A stretch of DNA of 64,000 nt from a virus. A model generated the notes under the pieces. The model ran no database searches. It saw nothing but the letters and a program-made list of their open reading frames with translations, and was not told the DNA's origin. Made by a program: the position numbers and the translations under genes. Below, piece after piece: positions 28,289-35,770 of the stretch (position 1 is its first letter; the number at the start of each line of letters is the position of its first letter). The stretch covers positions 1 to 64,000 of the IMG/VR virus record IMGVR_UViG_3300022226_000004; one strand, written 5' to 3'.

Positions 28289-28488
28289 GGGGCTGGCTGA
28301 GTCTGCCCCTTTTTTGCCCTAGCCTCAGTGATGTAATCGTCGTAGCCCTTCTGGGCTGTCTTGAACCAATCATCCATTTGCTGATCCGATATGGAGTCAG
28401 CACGAAACAACATGAACATCTTTTGCGCGGCCGGCAGTCCGTATTTAAGGGCCAGCTGAGCAATGGTCATGATCATTTGTGGGGTCAT
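28285..28488 (-). CDS. Small helical protein of lysis-like cassette (67 aa)
   Basis: An N-terminal amphipathic helix (M-I-M-T-I-A-Q-L-A-L-K-Y-G-L-P-A-A), a charged middle (D-S-I-S-D-Q-Q-M-D-D-W-F) and a basic C terminus. Both ends overlap neighbours by four bases, so it is coupled to the lipobox gene and holin candidate. Function unknown. Confidence 0.6.
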   Translation of the reverse strand: MTPQMIMTIAQLALKYGLPAAQKMFMLFRADSISDQQMDDWFKTAQKGYDDYITEARAKKGQTQPAP

Positions 28489-28904
28489 AATGCGGTAACT
28501 ATAGCGCTAACGATTGCCAGGATGGAAGCGGATGATTCAGATAGGGAAAGGAGGGCGCGATCAACTGAGCTCTTGTCTCCGCCTCCAGAATCACGCGCCG
28601 TTTTGTAGATCTGCCAGGCAGCCTCAGCTGCCTGCATGGCAGACTGGTAATCGCCGTAGGCGTTTCTGACGTTCAATTCATCCTCCTTGAGATCCGAAAG
28701 CAACTGAGCCGATTTAGTGAACGATCCGGCTGAAGCTAAGGTCTCAGCCTCAGCTTCCACTGAAACATAGTAGTCCGCCCATGCCTTCATCGCGGCATCA
28801 ACGGTCTCAGCTGTCGCCCCTATGGTCTTCTTGGAGCTCTGCTCAAACGTCGCACAGCCCACAAGGCTAGCTGCGATCAATACCCATAAAGCCTTCATCT
28901 TCAT
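28485..28904 (-). CDS. Lipoprotein, possible unimolecular spanin (139 aa)
   Basis: The start at 28904 follows AGGAAGGGCG. The N terminus M-K-M-K-A-L-W-V-L-I-A-A-S-L-V-G-C is a lipoprotein signal with lipobox L-V-G-C and lipidation at Cys17. The next 105 residues are Ala/Glu-rich helix, and the chain ends with a hydrophobic stretch (A-S-I-L-A-I-V-S-A-I-V-T-A-L). Outer-membrane lipid at one end and a C-terminal hydrophobic helix at the other is the u-spanin design (T1 gp11 type), which fuses the inner and outer membranes at lysis. The last segment is short for a membrane helix, so this is tentative. Confidence 0.5.
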   Translation of the reverse strand: MKMKALWVLIAASLVGCATFEQSSKKTIGATAETVDAAMKAWADYYVSVEAEAETLASAGSFTKSAQLLSDLKEDELNVRNAYGDYQSAMQAAEAAWQIYKTARDSGGGDKSSVDRALLSLSESSASILAIVSAIVTAL

Positions 28905-28912
28905 CGCCCTTC

Positions 28913-29452
28913 CTAACACTCGCAATAGCGCCCGACTTCGACCAACCCAACAGCGACCTGAAGCGCACCTTGCCCCGGAGCACGGAAGCCAACGGAAATC
29001 TTCTCGCCGATGTCAGCCGGCTTGACAAGGTAATGCTCGGCAACGGGTTCGAAATTACCACTGCCCTGGGCAATCGGATGAACCGTAGTTTGGCAAACGA
29101 CATCATCCACGTAAAAATCGATCAGGATCTTGCTCGCGCCAAACCCGTCTTTCCGGCTGCCAACTGACAGCGTAGCCAGATACAAATCGGTTCCGTCAGG
29201 GATCGTCTCGAGCTCTTGCTTGAGACCGTCCGTTTGCCCAGCGTAGGCGACATTGGGAGGAGTCGGAACCTGTCCCGCGTTGAAATAAACAGGGTTCGCC
29301 GGATTCCAAATGCCGCACGTGAAACTGAAGGCAAGCTTCCACAGGGTATCTGCTTCGAATTGCGCCTGGGTCGGTGAGTTGCCTGTTCGGAAGCCATTTG
29401 GAGGCAACGTGATGTTGTTGAAGTTGGCGTTTGCGACGGTTACGTTATTCAT
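28913..29452 (-). CDS. Fibre-like beta protein (179 aa)
   Basis: The start is ATG 29452 with GGGGGAT upstream; the longer frame would overlap the next gene. The sequence begins M-N-N-V-T-V-A-N-A-N-F-N-N-I-T-L-P and has several hydrophobic/Asn strands and Y-F-N-A-G-Q, consistent with a beta-rich surface protein. Its position with arabinofuranosidase-fold fibre genes suggests it belongs to the same host-range module. No family recognised. Confidence 0.55.
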   Translation of the reverse strand: MNNVTVANANFNNITLPPNGFRTGNSPTQAQFEADTLWKLAFSFTCGIWNPANPVYFNAGQVPTPPNVAYAGQTDGLKQELETIPDGTDLYLATLSVGSRKDGFGASKILIDFYVDDVVCQTTVHPIAQGSGNFEPVAEHYLVKPADIGEKISVGFRAPGQGALQVAVGLVEVGRYCEC

Positions 29453-29489
29453 ATCCCCCAAAAGTAGGCCAACCAACAACCCTGTCAAG

Positions 29490-30329
29490 CTAGAACACCC
29501 CATAAAAGCCATTCGTGCCCTCCAGGCGGTCTTCCTCGTCCGTGGCGTCAATCGTGTCTATTACGTGGCACTCGGAAAACTTGCCGATCGCGCCGGCTCC
29601 ATGCAAGTAATTCGCACCTATCGTGACGCCAGCAAGCCCGTTAGTCCCTGGGTTTCCACCAGTTACCTTGGCATTGTTGTCAACGCGCAAGAATGAACTC
29701 GCCCCATCAAACCCCGCTGAGATAATCGAGGATGACGCGATCGCCATATCCGTGTTAGCGTTAGCGGACGCCCCGGCATATTGGTCAATCCTTGGAGACA
29801 CGCCCTGAGTCCAAATCAACTGCCTGTTCGTCGCGTCTCTGCCATCCAGAATGCCGCGAGAAATAACCCAGGTGTCATGCTGCCAAACAAGCCAAAGAGT
29901 ATTGGGCTGTGCCAGTGTCCCGGCTACAAAGGCAGTTGACTGAAGGGAATGCGTGCCTCCAAACGAGCAAGCAGGCTCCCCTTCGGCATTCCTGACCACC
30001 ACCCCACCGGAAACAATGGCTGGCTGCAACGCCATTGTCGGCTGCTCAAGATTGGCTGACGAGACTATCTGCCCAATGACCGTTACAATGAAGCCGTTAT
30101 CGGTAGGCCCGGTGCCAACAAACGAAAGAAGGTTGGCGGTATCTAGTCGCCAGTCAGGAGTTTGTGGAATGTTCTGCTCCGCATTGTCAGAGGATCTCCG
30201 AACCCTGATCAATGGGCCATTTGAAAGCGGATTAAGCCGGCGAGCGACAGACCACAGGGCATAGGCATTCTGGGAATAATCGAACAGCCTGGGCGAATGC
30301 AATCCGCCCCTTCTGGGCAATCTTCTCAC
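29490..30329 (-). CDS. Arabinofuranosidase-fold fibre protein (279 aa)
   Basis: Residues 20-75 contain A-Y-A-L-W-S-V-A-R-R-L, L-I-R-V-R-R-S-S-D-N-A-E-Q-N-I and L-D-T-A-N-L-L-S-F-V-G-T-G. This resembles the first strands of the alpha-L-arabinofuranosidase B catalytic (GH54-like, laminin-G/concanavalin-like sandwich) domain found on many phage fibres. It continues with P-A-I-V-S-G-G-V-V and ends F-Y-G-V-F. The gene is clearly related to the one at 30655-31491. Binding or trimming an arabinose- or galactose-containing host glycan is possible; the active-site residues were not verified. Confidence 0.6.
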   Translation of the reverse strand: MRRLPRRGGLHSPRLFDYSQNAYALWSVARRLNPLSNGPLIRVRRSSDNAEQNIPQTPDWRLDTANLLSFVGTGPTDNGFIVTVIGQIVSSANLEQPTMALQPAIVSGGVVVRNAEGEPACSFGGTHSLQSTAFVAGTLAQPNTLWLVWQHDTWVISRGILDGRDATNRQLIWTQGVSPRIDQYAGASANANTDMAIASSSIISAGFDGASSFLRVDNNAKVTGGNPGTNGLAGVTIGANYLHGAGAIGKFSECHVIDTIDATDEEDRLEGTNGFYGVF

Positions 30330-30652
30330 ACTGCGGTATCCACGTAATCCCAGTTAGCAGCTCTTGCGGCTGCCTCCGGAAGCATTGTCCCAGCAAAAAC
30401 AAAGTCCGGGATTCCAGGTGGCTTGACCCCGCCGGCAGCCCAGGCAGCTTCGACCTCCGCGAAGTTTTCAATGAATAGCCCAATCGCATGAGGAGGCCCA
30501 GGAATCTGCCTAGCCGGCGCATACCTGAATCGCGTGATCGTGTCAGGATCGGCTATGGTTGCAGGCGTTTGGAGCTCCTGCATCAGCTGGGCGGACAATG
30601 CTTCTGCCGTCCCCGCAGGGCCGGGCGTGGGTAATACTGATCCTCTTGGCAT
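30326..30652 (-). CDS. Small hypothetical in fibre cluster (108 aa)
   Basis: A Pro/Ala-rich protein (P-T-P-G-P-A-G-T-A-E-A-L-S-A-Q-L-M-Q-E-L, then P-G-P-P-H-A-I-G-L-F-I) placed between two related fibre genes, overlapping the first by four bases. It could be a fibre chaperone or linker; no signature seen. Confidence 0.55.
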   Translation of the reverse strand: MPRGSVLPTPGPAGTAEALSAQLMQELQTPATIADPDTITRFRYAPARQIPGPPHAIGLFIENFAEVEAAWAAGGVKPPGIPDFVFAGTMLPEAAARAANWDYVDTAV

Positions 30653-30654
30653 GA

Positions 30655-31491
30655 CTAATAGATTCCGTAGTAAGCGTTTATATTGTCTAGGCGCCCATCC
30701 TCGTCTGGTGTGCTAACCGTGTTGATCACGAACGCCTCATGAAATGACTGAATTGTCCCTGCACCCAAGATTGCATTTGCGCCAACCGTTAAGCCATCAA
30801 TTCCGGCCGCTCCTGGATTCCCCCCAGTCACCTTAGCGTTGTTGTCAACCCTGGTGAACGAGCTGGCTCCATTAAAGCCAGCTGACACTATGGCCGCTGT
30901 CCCAATGGAAAGCCCTGTGTTAGCATTAACTGAAGACCCGGCGAACTGATCGATCCTCGGCGTCACGCCAGCCGTAATAAGCGCGTTCCGATTCGTCAGA
31001 TCATTGCCATCCATGATTCCCCTAGCGATGACCCAGGTATCCAAAGATCCCACCCACCACAAGGTATTCGGCTGAGCCAATAGGCCAGTAAAGTTGGTTG
31101 TTTGAAGACCCATTGACCCATCAAACCTGGCGCAGGGTTTCCCGGTGGATGACGTTAAGATTGCCCCAACATCAACGATGCCTGGCTGTAGTGAAAATGT
31201 TGCCTGAACAAGGTTGGGCTGGAATAAGTTCTGAGAGTAGACGGTAGTAATCCAAGCCTGGTCGGTAGGCCCGGTGCCAGTGAAGGCCAGAATGGCAGCT
31301 GTGTCTAGGTTTCCAACCCCATCAAATCCAACGTCTAGCTCATTGTTATCAAGACTTCGTCGGATTCGAATCAATGACGCTGAATACGCTGGATCCAACC
31401 TTCTGGATACAGAATACATCCCGATGGCGCTCGCCGTAAGGTCGAACACGTCACCGGAATGAATCCCGCCGCGCCTGCTTAGCCGTCTCAT
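30655..31491 (-). CDS. Arabinofuranosidase-fold fibre protein, paralogue (278 aa)
   Basis: It shares with the 29490-30329 protein the frame R-R-L-S-R-R-G-G-I-H-S, L-I-R-I-R-R-S-L-D-N, L-D-T-A-A-I-L-A-F-T-G-T-G-P-T-D, L-A-Q-P-N-T-L-W, T-W-V-I-A-R-G-I-M-D-G, then V-D-N-N-A-K-V-T-G-G-N-P-G and Y-Y-G-I-Y at the end. The similarity over the full length shows an old duplication. Middle regions differ most, as in host-range proteins. Enzymatic activity is uncertain. Confidence 0.6.
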   Translation of the reverse strand: MRRLSRRGGIHSGDVFDLTASAIGMYSVSRRLDPAYSASLIRIRRSLDNNELDVGFDGVGNLDTAAILAFTGTGPTDQAWITTVYSQNLFQPNLVQATFSLQPGIVDVGAILTSSTGKPCARFDGSMGLQTTNFTGLLAQPNTLWWVGSLDTWVIARGIMDGNDLTNRNALITAGVTPRIDQFAGSSVNANTGLSIGTAAIVSAGFNGASSFTRVDNNAKVTGGNPGAAGIDGLTVGANAILGAGTIQSFHEAFVINTVSTPDEDGRLDNINAYYGIY

Positions 31492-31494
31492 GGT

Positions 31495-32235
31495 TTATGC
31501 TGTGTCTCCAGCTATGACCCAGGTGTCTGTGTCAATCTTCGTTAGAGTCGCAATCGCATGTTGCGCTCTCAAATTCGCTCCGTTCGCTGATTGGATCGTG
31601 ACCCCTGCCCCGGAAACCTGAACCTGTCCAGCACCGGATTGAAGTATCTCAATGCATGTCCCGATAGCGAAAGCGGCGACGGCATTTGTTGGGATCGTAA
31701 GCGTTACCGTAGTCCCGGCAGTAAACCGCTTGACCTTGCCATGGTCGGCCAAAACGAGCGTATAACTGGTCCCCGCCTCGGTCTCAATGTCGGCAACCGC
31801 AATGTTGGTTCCATGAATGTCACCCTGATCCTCTTGCGCCCAGTCCACGTGCTCGGCACCCACGAACCCCAACAGATTGTCATGGTTCACGATCGCCTCA
31901 ATCTCGCCGGCAGTCATTGACGCCCCGGCACCGCCTAGCGCAGCATCAATCAGGACACCATTAGCTGGCACAATTTGCTTCGCACCGTAGTTCGTGGAGA
32001 TCGCAACACTAGCGGCGCCAGATATCGTGTCGGCTGGAACAAAGGCTTCGATCGTGATGTTGTTCGCGCCAGCCTGGCCATCCGCATCAACCACAAACCA
32101 GCTTGACCCAGGAGGTGCGTTGGGTGGAATCCTTACCGTGATGGCACCTTGAGAGGTCCGGACAGCGATAACCCGATCGGAAACGAATGCGTTGTAATCG
32201 GCGCTGACAACTACTGTTTTTGGTGCAAATGTCAT
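31495..32235 (-). CDS. Tail fibre-like protein (246 aa)
   Basis: Two similar beta-rich halves are separated by a Gly/Ala segment (about 95-110). A-I-T-V-R-I-P-P-N-A-P-P-G and T-V-T-L-T-I-P-T-N-A-V-A-A-F-A-I-G-T are comparable positions, and the C-terminal T-D-T-W-V-I-A-G-D motif is typical of phage fibre domains. It lies directly upstream of a GH54-fold gene and is probably the fibre shaft or a partner. Confidence 0.6.
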   Translation of the reverse strand: MTFAPKTVVVSADYNAFVSDRVIAVRTSQGAITVRIPPNAPPGSSWFVVDADGQAGANNITIEAFVPADTISGAASVAISTNYGAKQIVPANGVLIDAALGGAGASMTAGEIEAIVNHDNLLGFVGAEHVDWAQEDQGDIHGTNIAVADIETEAGTSYTLVLADHGKVKRFTAGTTVTLTIPTNAVAAFAIGTCIEILQSGAGQVQVSGAGVTIQSANGANLRAQHAIATLTKIDTDTWVIAGDTA

Positions 32236-32272
32236 TTTCTTCCCTGTGTTTGCCCTGCCCCAAGATCCTTGG

Positions 32273-32644
32273 TCATGGCTTTTTTTCGATTACTTTTATC
32301 AACTGATCGATTTGTTGTTGTTGCTTGGAAACCCCTTCCTCAATTGCCTCCAAAGCACGAGGGCCAGCCGTGATTGTAGTGTAGGCCTCCTTGACTGCCA
32401 GACCTAAAATCAAAATGCCGACCGCCCACATGAACTTTTTCATGCTGGCAGCCCAAGTCACCAAGCGATCAATAGCGACAACGTGAGATTTCGCGGGATC
32501 GCCATTGCCTATTATGACCTTCCTGATTTCCCCTACATCCCTTTGCATATTCTCTAGAGCCGTCACCTTAACCTGCAAAGCTTTAAGCTCCTTTTCGATC
32601 CGCTCGAAACGTTCGGTCTCAGAGCATGGTAAATGAGTCTCCAT
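32273..32644 (-). CDS. Coiled-coil membrane protein (123 aa)
   Basis: Residues 10-45 form a coiled coil (F-E-R-I-E-K-E-L-K-A-L-Q-V-K-V-T-A-L-E), followed by one membrane helix (K-F-M-W-A-V-G-I-L-I-L-G-L-A-V) near 70-85 and a second coil at the C terminus (Q-Q-Q-Q-I-D-Q-L-I-K-V). This layout resembles XhlA-type or Rz-like accessory lysis proteins. It stands among fibre genes, apart from the 28-kb cassette. Holin accessory or i-spanin roles are possible, neither proven. Confidence 0.45.
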   Translation of the reverse strand: METHLPCSETERFERIEKELKALQVKVTALENMQRDVGEIRKVIIGNGDPAKSHVVAIDRLVTWAASMKKFMWAVGILILGLAVKEAYTTITAGPRALEAIEEGVSKQQQQIDQLIKVIEKKP

Positions 32645-32663
32645 TCAATCATCTTAACACTTA

Positions 32664-33521
32664 TCAAATGTCAGTGACAAATGGATAGCGAGGCTTCACA
32701 TACTCTTCGTAAATGGCAGCCATGCAGGCCCTTGTCAAAGCAGTAGTCTCATAGACGGCGATGTCTAGGCAATACCACTCAGCAAAAGGAACCGAGCCAT
32801 AACTGACGCGATCCCTTCCAAGCCTTGTAAGCGTTAAGGTCTGATTGAATGTGCCTTCAGCATTAGCTGTCAGCCTGTTGTTCTGGTAAGCTGACCCGTT
32901 GCCTCCACCATTCTCTCCCCCAACAGCAACAGCTAGGTAGGAGTTCAGGGGTGGCGCGTCTCCATTCGAAACATTGTTGTAGGTAATCGATGCCGAGCTT
33001 CCGCTTAGCCCGATCACCTCTTGCGTTGGATCTTGGAACACCATGTGTGACGTATTGATCGTCAGATTGGCGTCACCAAGAAGAGATCCTGCCTGAACCA
33101 CTCGCCCAATAACTAGGCATGAGTAGTTGGGGTTTGTCAGAGCGATATTGGTGTCAAGTGTAGCGAACTGCCTGGCGTTCGTGAACGTCGAGGTGTTTGG
33201 ACCATTAAAGTAAATGCATGGCGCATCAAATGGGGAAGACCCTCCGGAACCTGACGCCTGCATGTAAATAGGCCCGAATCCAGCCGTATTGTTGAAGGCC
33301 TCATTGCTGGCGATCCTGTCAACCCAGCCATATGTGGGCTTGGTGAGCTCCGTTTGGTCGGGAATTAACGGGTCAAGAGTATCAGCCCTCCAATGGTAAG
33401 TCGGCCCCGCTGAGCATCCGGTGACAGCCTCGAGCTCAATTAGCCCACCCCTTTTCCTAGCGCTCCTAAATAACGGGAGCGCCCTCGTTAAGGTCTGCCC
33501 TGGTAATACAATGCGTGGCAT
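32664..33521 (-). CDS. LamG/concanavalin-like fibre protein (285 aa)
   Basis: The product is beta-rich. It contains H-W-R-A-D-T-L-D, A-P-C-I-Y-F-N-G-P-N, Y-S-C-L-V-I-G-R-V-V and a C-terminal W-Y-C-L-D-I-A-V-Y-E segment that matches the strand order of laminin-G/lectin domains. It appears only loosely related to the two arabinofuranosidase-fold proteins. Likely binds a glycan on the host surface; no catalytic site seen. Confidence 0.5.
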   Translation of the reverse strand: MPRIVLPGQTLTRALPLFRSARKRGGLIELEAVTGCSAGPTYHWRADTLDPLIPDQTELTKPTYGWVDRIASNEAFNNTAGFGPIYMQASGSGGSSPFDAPCIYFNGPNTSTFTNARQFATLDTNIALTNPNYSCLVIGRVVQAGSLLGDANLTINTSHMVFQDPTQEVIGLSGSSASITYNNVSNGDAPPLNSYLAVAVGGENGGGNGSAYQNNRLTANAEGTFNQTLTLTRLGRDRVSYGSVPFAEWYCLDIAVYETTALTRACMAAIYEEYVKPRYPFVTDI

Positions 33522-33823
33522 CAGTCCGCATAGTAGCTGTAAGCTACGTCAACGCTCCCGGCCCTGGCAACCCTGAGGTCGGATAGCCTGCCGGCCGGAA
33601 ACCATTGTTCAGTATCTGCGTGCACCCAGCAACCATCTGGAGCACTTGGGGCATACACCAGCAACGCTTCATCAGCGCTCTCGTTTGAAATCCTGACCCC
33701 ATTCTTGAGCTGAATGTCGTCCCCAGTCAGTGCAGCCGGTGTAGCCGTAGCCGTCCCCCCATTGCTTGCTGGCCCGACATCCGTAACATTTGGATGCGTG
33801 ATATCTGGTTCGTAAAGAGGCAT
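33521..33823 (-). CDS. Small fibre or head-fibre protein (100 aa)
   Basis: The protein has a Gly/Thr-rich N terminus followed by a strand-turn-strand pattern (I-Q-L-K-N-G-V-R-I-S-N-E-S-A-D-E-A-L-L-V) and a final S-V-D-V-A-Y-S-Y-Y. Single-base overlaps tie it to both neighbours. It is probably a minor virion decoration protein. Confidence 0.5.
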   Translation of the reverse strand: MPLYEPDITHPNVTDVGPASNGGTATATPAALTGDDIQLKNGVRISNESADEALLVYAPSAPDGCWVHADTEQWFPAGRLSDLRVARAGSVDVAYSYYAD

Positions 33824-34341
33824 TAAGATCCTTTCGCTACATTGTTGATCTGAATGGCAACTCCCTTCGCCGGCCCATCCCTAAACGACTCAAGCTTGGG
33901 CTGATTACTTGGATCCGTCGCATGGATCTTCAAGATGTTGCCTACCGCTTCATCACGGTCTCTCCATAATCTAGCCTCTAGCTCAGCGAAAGCCAGAAAC
34001 CTTTCGTCTTCATCTTCGCGATCAGCTTTATTGCGGCGTTTGCGACACTTGCGCAGCAATTCGTCCCTGTTCGCATTCGAGAAGACATGCTCAGTAACCC
34101 CTATCCTGTGGAGGCCAATCGCTTGCAATTCACCAGCCATCCCCCTGGCTGCCCTGAACCTCGTTAGTCCAGAGCCCTTCAGCTTCAAGGCCGCGCAAAC
34201 TTGTTGAGCCTCCGCTTCCGTCATGGGAGCGGGTAACGCTTCAGCGACCACGGAATCTATATCGATTTCCTTCTCTCGCCCTTTAGTTGGCTCAGGAGGT
34301 TCTAGATGTGTTTCCGTCATGATCTTCAAGATAGCCCCCAT
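33823..34341 (-). CDS. Possible terminase small subunit or DNA-binding protein (172 aa)
   Basis: N-terminal residues 8-35 are acidic; the middle contains L-K-L-K-G-S-G-L-T-R-F-R-A-A-R-G-M-A-G and then D-E-L-L-R-K-C-R-K-R-R-N-K-A-D-R-E-D-E-D, a basic helical zone suited to DNA contact. The C terminus (G-V-A-I-Q-I-N-N-V) recalls the terminal strand of small terminases. An ATG at 34320 (M-T-E-T-H) is an alternative start. It is far from terL, so the terminase assignment is tentative. Confidence 0.4.
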   Translation of the reverse strand: MGAILKIMTETHLEPPEPTKGREKEIDIDSVVAEALPAPMTEAEAQQVCAALKLKGSGLTRFRAARGMAGELQAIGLHRIGVTEHVFSNANRDELLRKCRKRRNKADREDEDERFLAFAELEARLWRDRDEAVGNILKIHATDPSNQPKLESFRDGPAKGVAIQINNVAKGS

Positions 34342-34510
34342 TCAATGCTTCGGGCCAGCCAAAAGTTGGGACTCCGTCGGCCGCTTCCCATGCCCAGCAG
34401 TTTTTTGAGCGATCCGTTACGGCGAAAGGCATAAAGCACCAACACCCTTGACGCTCACCATCGATGTAACTGCCAGGCGTCCCGCAAGAAAGAAGATCAG
34501 TGTTCAGCAT
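34292..34510 (-). CDS. Small Trp-rich hypothetical, overlapping both neighbours (72 aa)
   Basis: The frame from ATG 34510 encodes M-L-N-T-D-L-L-S-C-G-T-P-G-S-Y-I-D-G-E-R and ends D-H-D-G-N-T-S-R-T-S. It is rich in Trp, Cys and Asp like a real small protein, and overlaps the end of the upstream gene by 14 bases. It also runs 50 bases into the start of the 33823-34341 gene. Only a modest Shine-Dalgarno is present. Without it, about 155 bases would be left untranslated in a compact region. Confidence 0.45.
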   Translation of the reverse strand: MLNTDLLSCGTPGSYIDGERQGCWCFMPFAVTDRSKNCWAWEAADGVPTFGWPEALNGGYLEDHDGNTSRTS

Positions 34511-35540
34511 CCGGCAGCTGGAGCACGCTGCTAACCTTTGAGTCGATAAGCTCCCTGAGGGATGGTTGCGCTTGAAGAATCTTGGGCTCAGAGATAACAA
34601 TATCGTTGGTGACGCCCTCCATATTGCCCGACAAAGATCTAGGCGATTTTTTGTCCGGAAAAATTCGATGCCCAGCCGTAAGACCAACTTTAGAAACACG
34701 AGCAAAAGGCAACAACGCTCTACTACACCAGGTTCGCAGCGCGACTCGAGCAAACTCTCTAGCACTTTGGATCCGCTTCGCAACATCGCCCGCATAACCT
34801 ACAACCCCTAGCTTATCGAGTCTAGCCTTCTCGGCGCCCTTGCTCGCTTTGCGCCAAAGGTCAGTCGGAACACACTCCAGGTTAGGAGATGCCGTCTTGT
34901 CCTCGGGATCCATTGCTATCAGCTGACGCGATAGCAAGCGATCAGCCAACCCTGAATCAATGAACTCCCTTTCATTCGAGCATGCCTTGGGGACATTCCT
35001 GTGGCTGCGTGCCATCAACTCCTTCCAGTGAGGCCGGTAAGGCAGTAGTCCAAGCTTGCAGAACCCGAGATCCAAGACCTTGCCCTGCAACAGCCATGTC
35101 AAAGCAATCCGCTGGAATAAGGCCCAAAAATAAGACACCTCCTCAACCTTCCACGCACTGGCTTCATTGAATAGCTTCACCACAAACGGGTTGCTAACAC
35201 CAGACATATAGGCCTTCCTGACCTTTTCTGCAGACTCTTGCTCCATCTTGCCATTCCACTTCAACCAAAGCTCAGGGGTAATCCCATCAACTTTCTTCAG
35301 CTTCTTGAATTCAGCGGTTGGCAATAGCCAGCCACCAGTTTCAGATGTCCCTAGACTAATGGATTCCAGCTTAGCCTTGAGCCTGGCGAACCTGGCCAGC
35401 GGTAAAGCCACCGCACATGTGGTCTCGTAAACCCTCCGGTGCCCACCCACAAACCCCGCTCTGACCAACACAGGAACCTCACAGCCTTCTGTGACCACTA
35501 CAACCCTAAGCTTTTTATCGCCTGATACGCGAACCGTCAT
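34497..35540 (-). CDS. Hypothetical protein (347 aa)
   Basis: A 347-residue protein, basic in the middle (R-P-H-W-K-E-L-M-A-R-S-H-R-N) with a beta-rich N terminus (K-L-R-V-V-V-V-T-E-G-C-E-V-P) and W-rich segments. It lies between an HTH gene and the small Trp-rich gene, sharing bases with both. No family is recognised; no nuclease or ATPase motif was seen. Confidence 0.6.
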   Translation of the reverse strand: MTVRVSGDKKLRVVVVTEGCEVPVLVRAGFVGGHRRVYETTCAVALPLARFARLKAKLESISLGTSETGGWLLPTAEFKKLKKVDGITPELWLKWNGKMEQESAEKVRKAYMSGVSNPFVVKLFNEASAWKVEEVSYFWALFQRIALTWLLQGKVLDLGFCKLGLLPYRPHWKELMARSHRNVPKACSNEREFIDSGLADRLLSRQLIAMDPEDKTASPNLECVPTDLWRKASKGAEKARLDKLGVVGYAGDVAKRIQSAREFARVALRTWCSRALLPFARVSKVGLTAGHRIFPDKKSPRSLSGNMEGVTNDIVISEPKILQAQPSLRELIDSKVSSVLQLPDAEH

Positions 35541-35770
35541 TACTTGAGGTCATTGAACACAGTCGCAGGAGACACAGCCATGTTTGACGCAATTGCACGG
35601 ATGGACATGCCGGTGCGCCTCATAGCTATCACCCTGGCCTTTCGCGAAGCAATGCGCTTGGCTAAGGCCTGCTCGCGAGTTTTGGCCCGCTTGGTAGCCT
35701 GCTTTTTCACGAACTCCAAATGCTCCAGCCTTTGCTTCAGGCTCATAATCTGACGGTCTATTCTTTTCAT
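35540..35770 (-). CDS. Small HTH DNA-binding protein (76 aa)
   Basis: A basic coiled N-terminal helix (L-K-Q-R-L-E-H-L-E-F-V-K-K-Q) is followed by a C-terminal helix-turn-helix (R-V-I-A-M-R-R-T-G-M-S-I-R-A-I-A-S-N-M-A) and V-S-P-A-T-V-F-N-D-L-K, close to resolvase/transposase-type HTH. At 76 residues it is probably a regulator or a packaging-site binder. It overlaps the methyltransferase by four bases and the next gene by one. It could be the small terminase instead of 33823-34341. Confidence 0.65.
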   Translation of the reverse strand: MKRIDRQIMSLKQRLEHLEFVKKQATKRAKTREQALAKRIASRKARVIAMRRTGMSIRAIASNMAVSPATVFNDLK

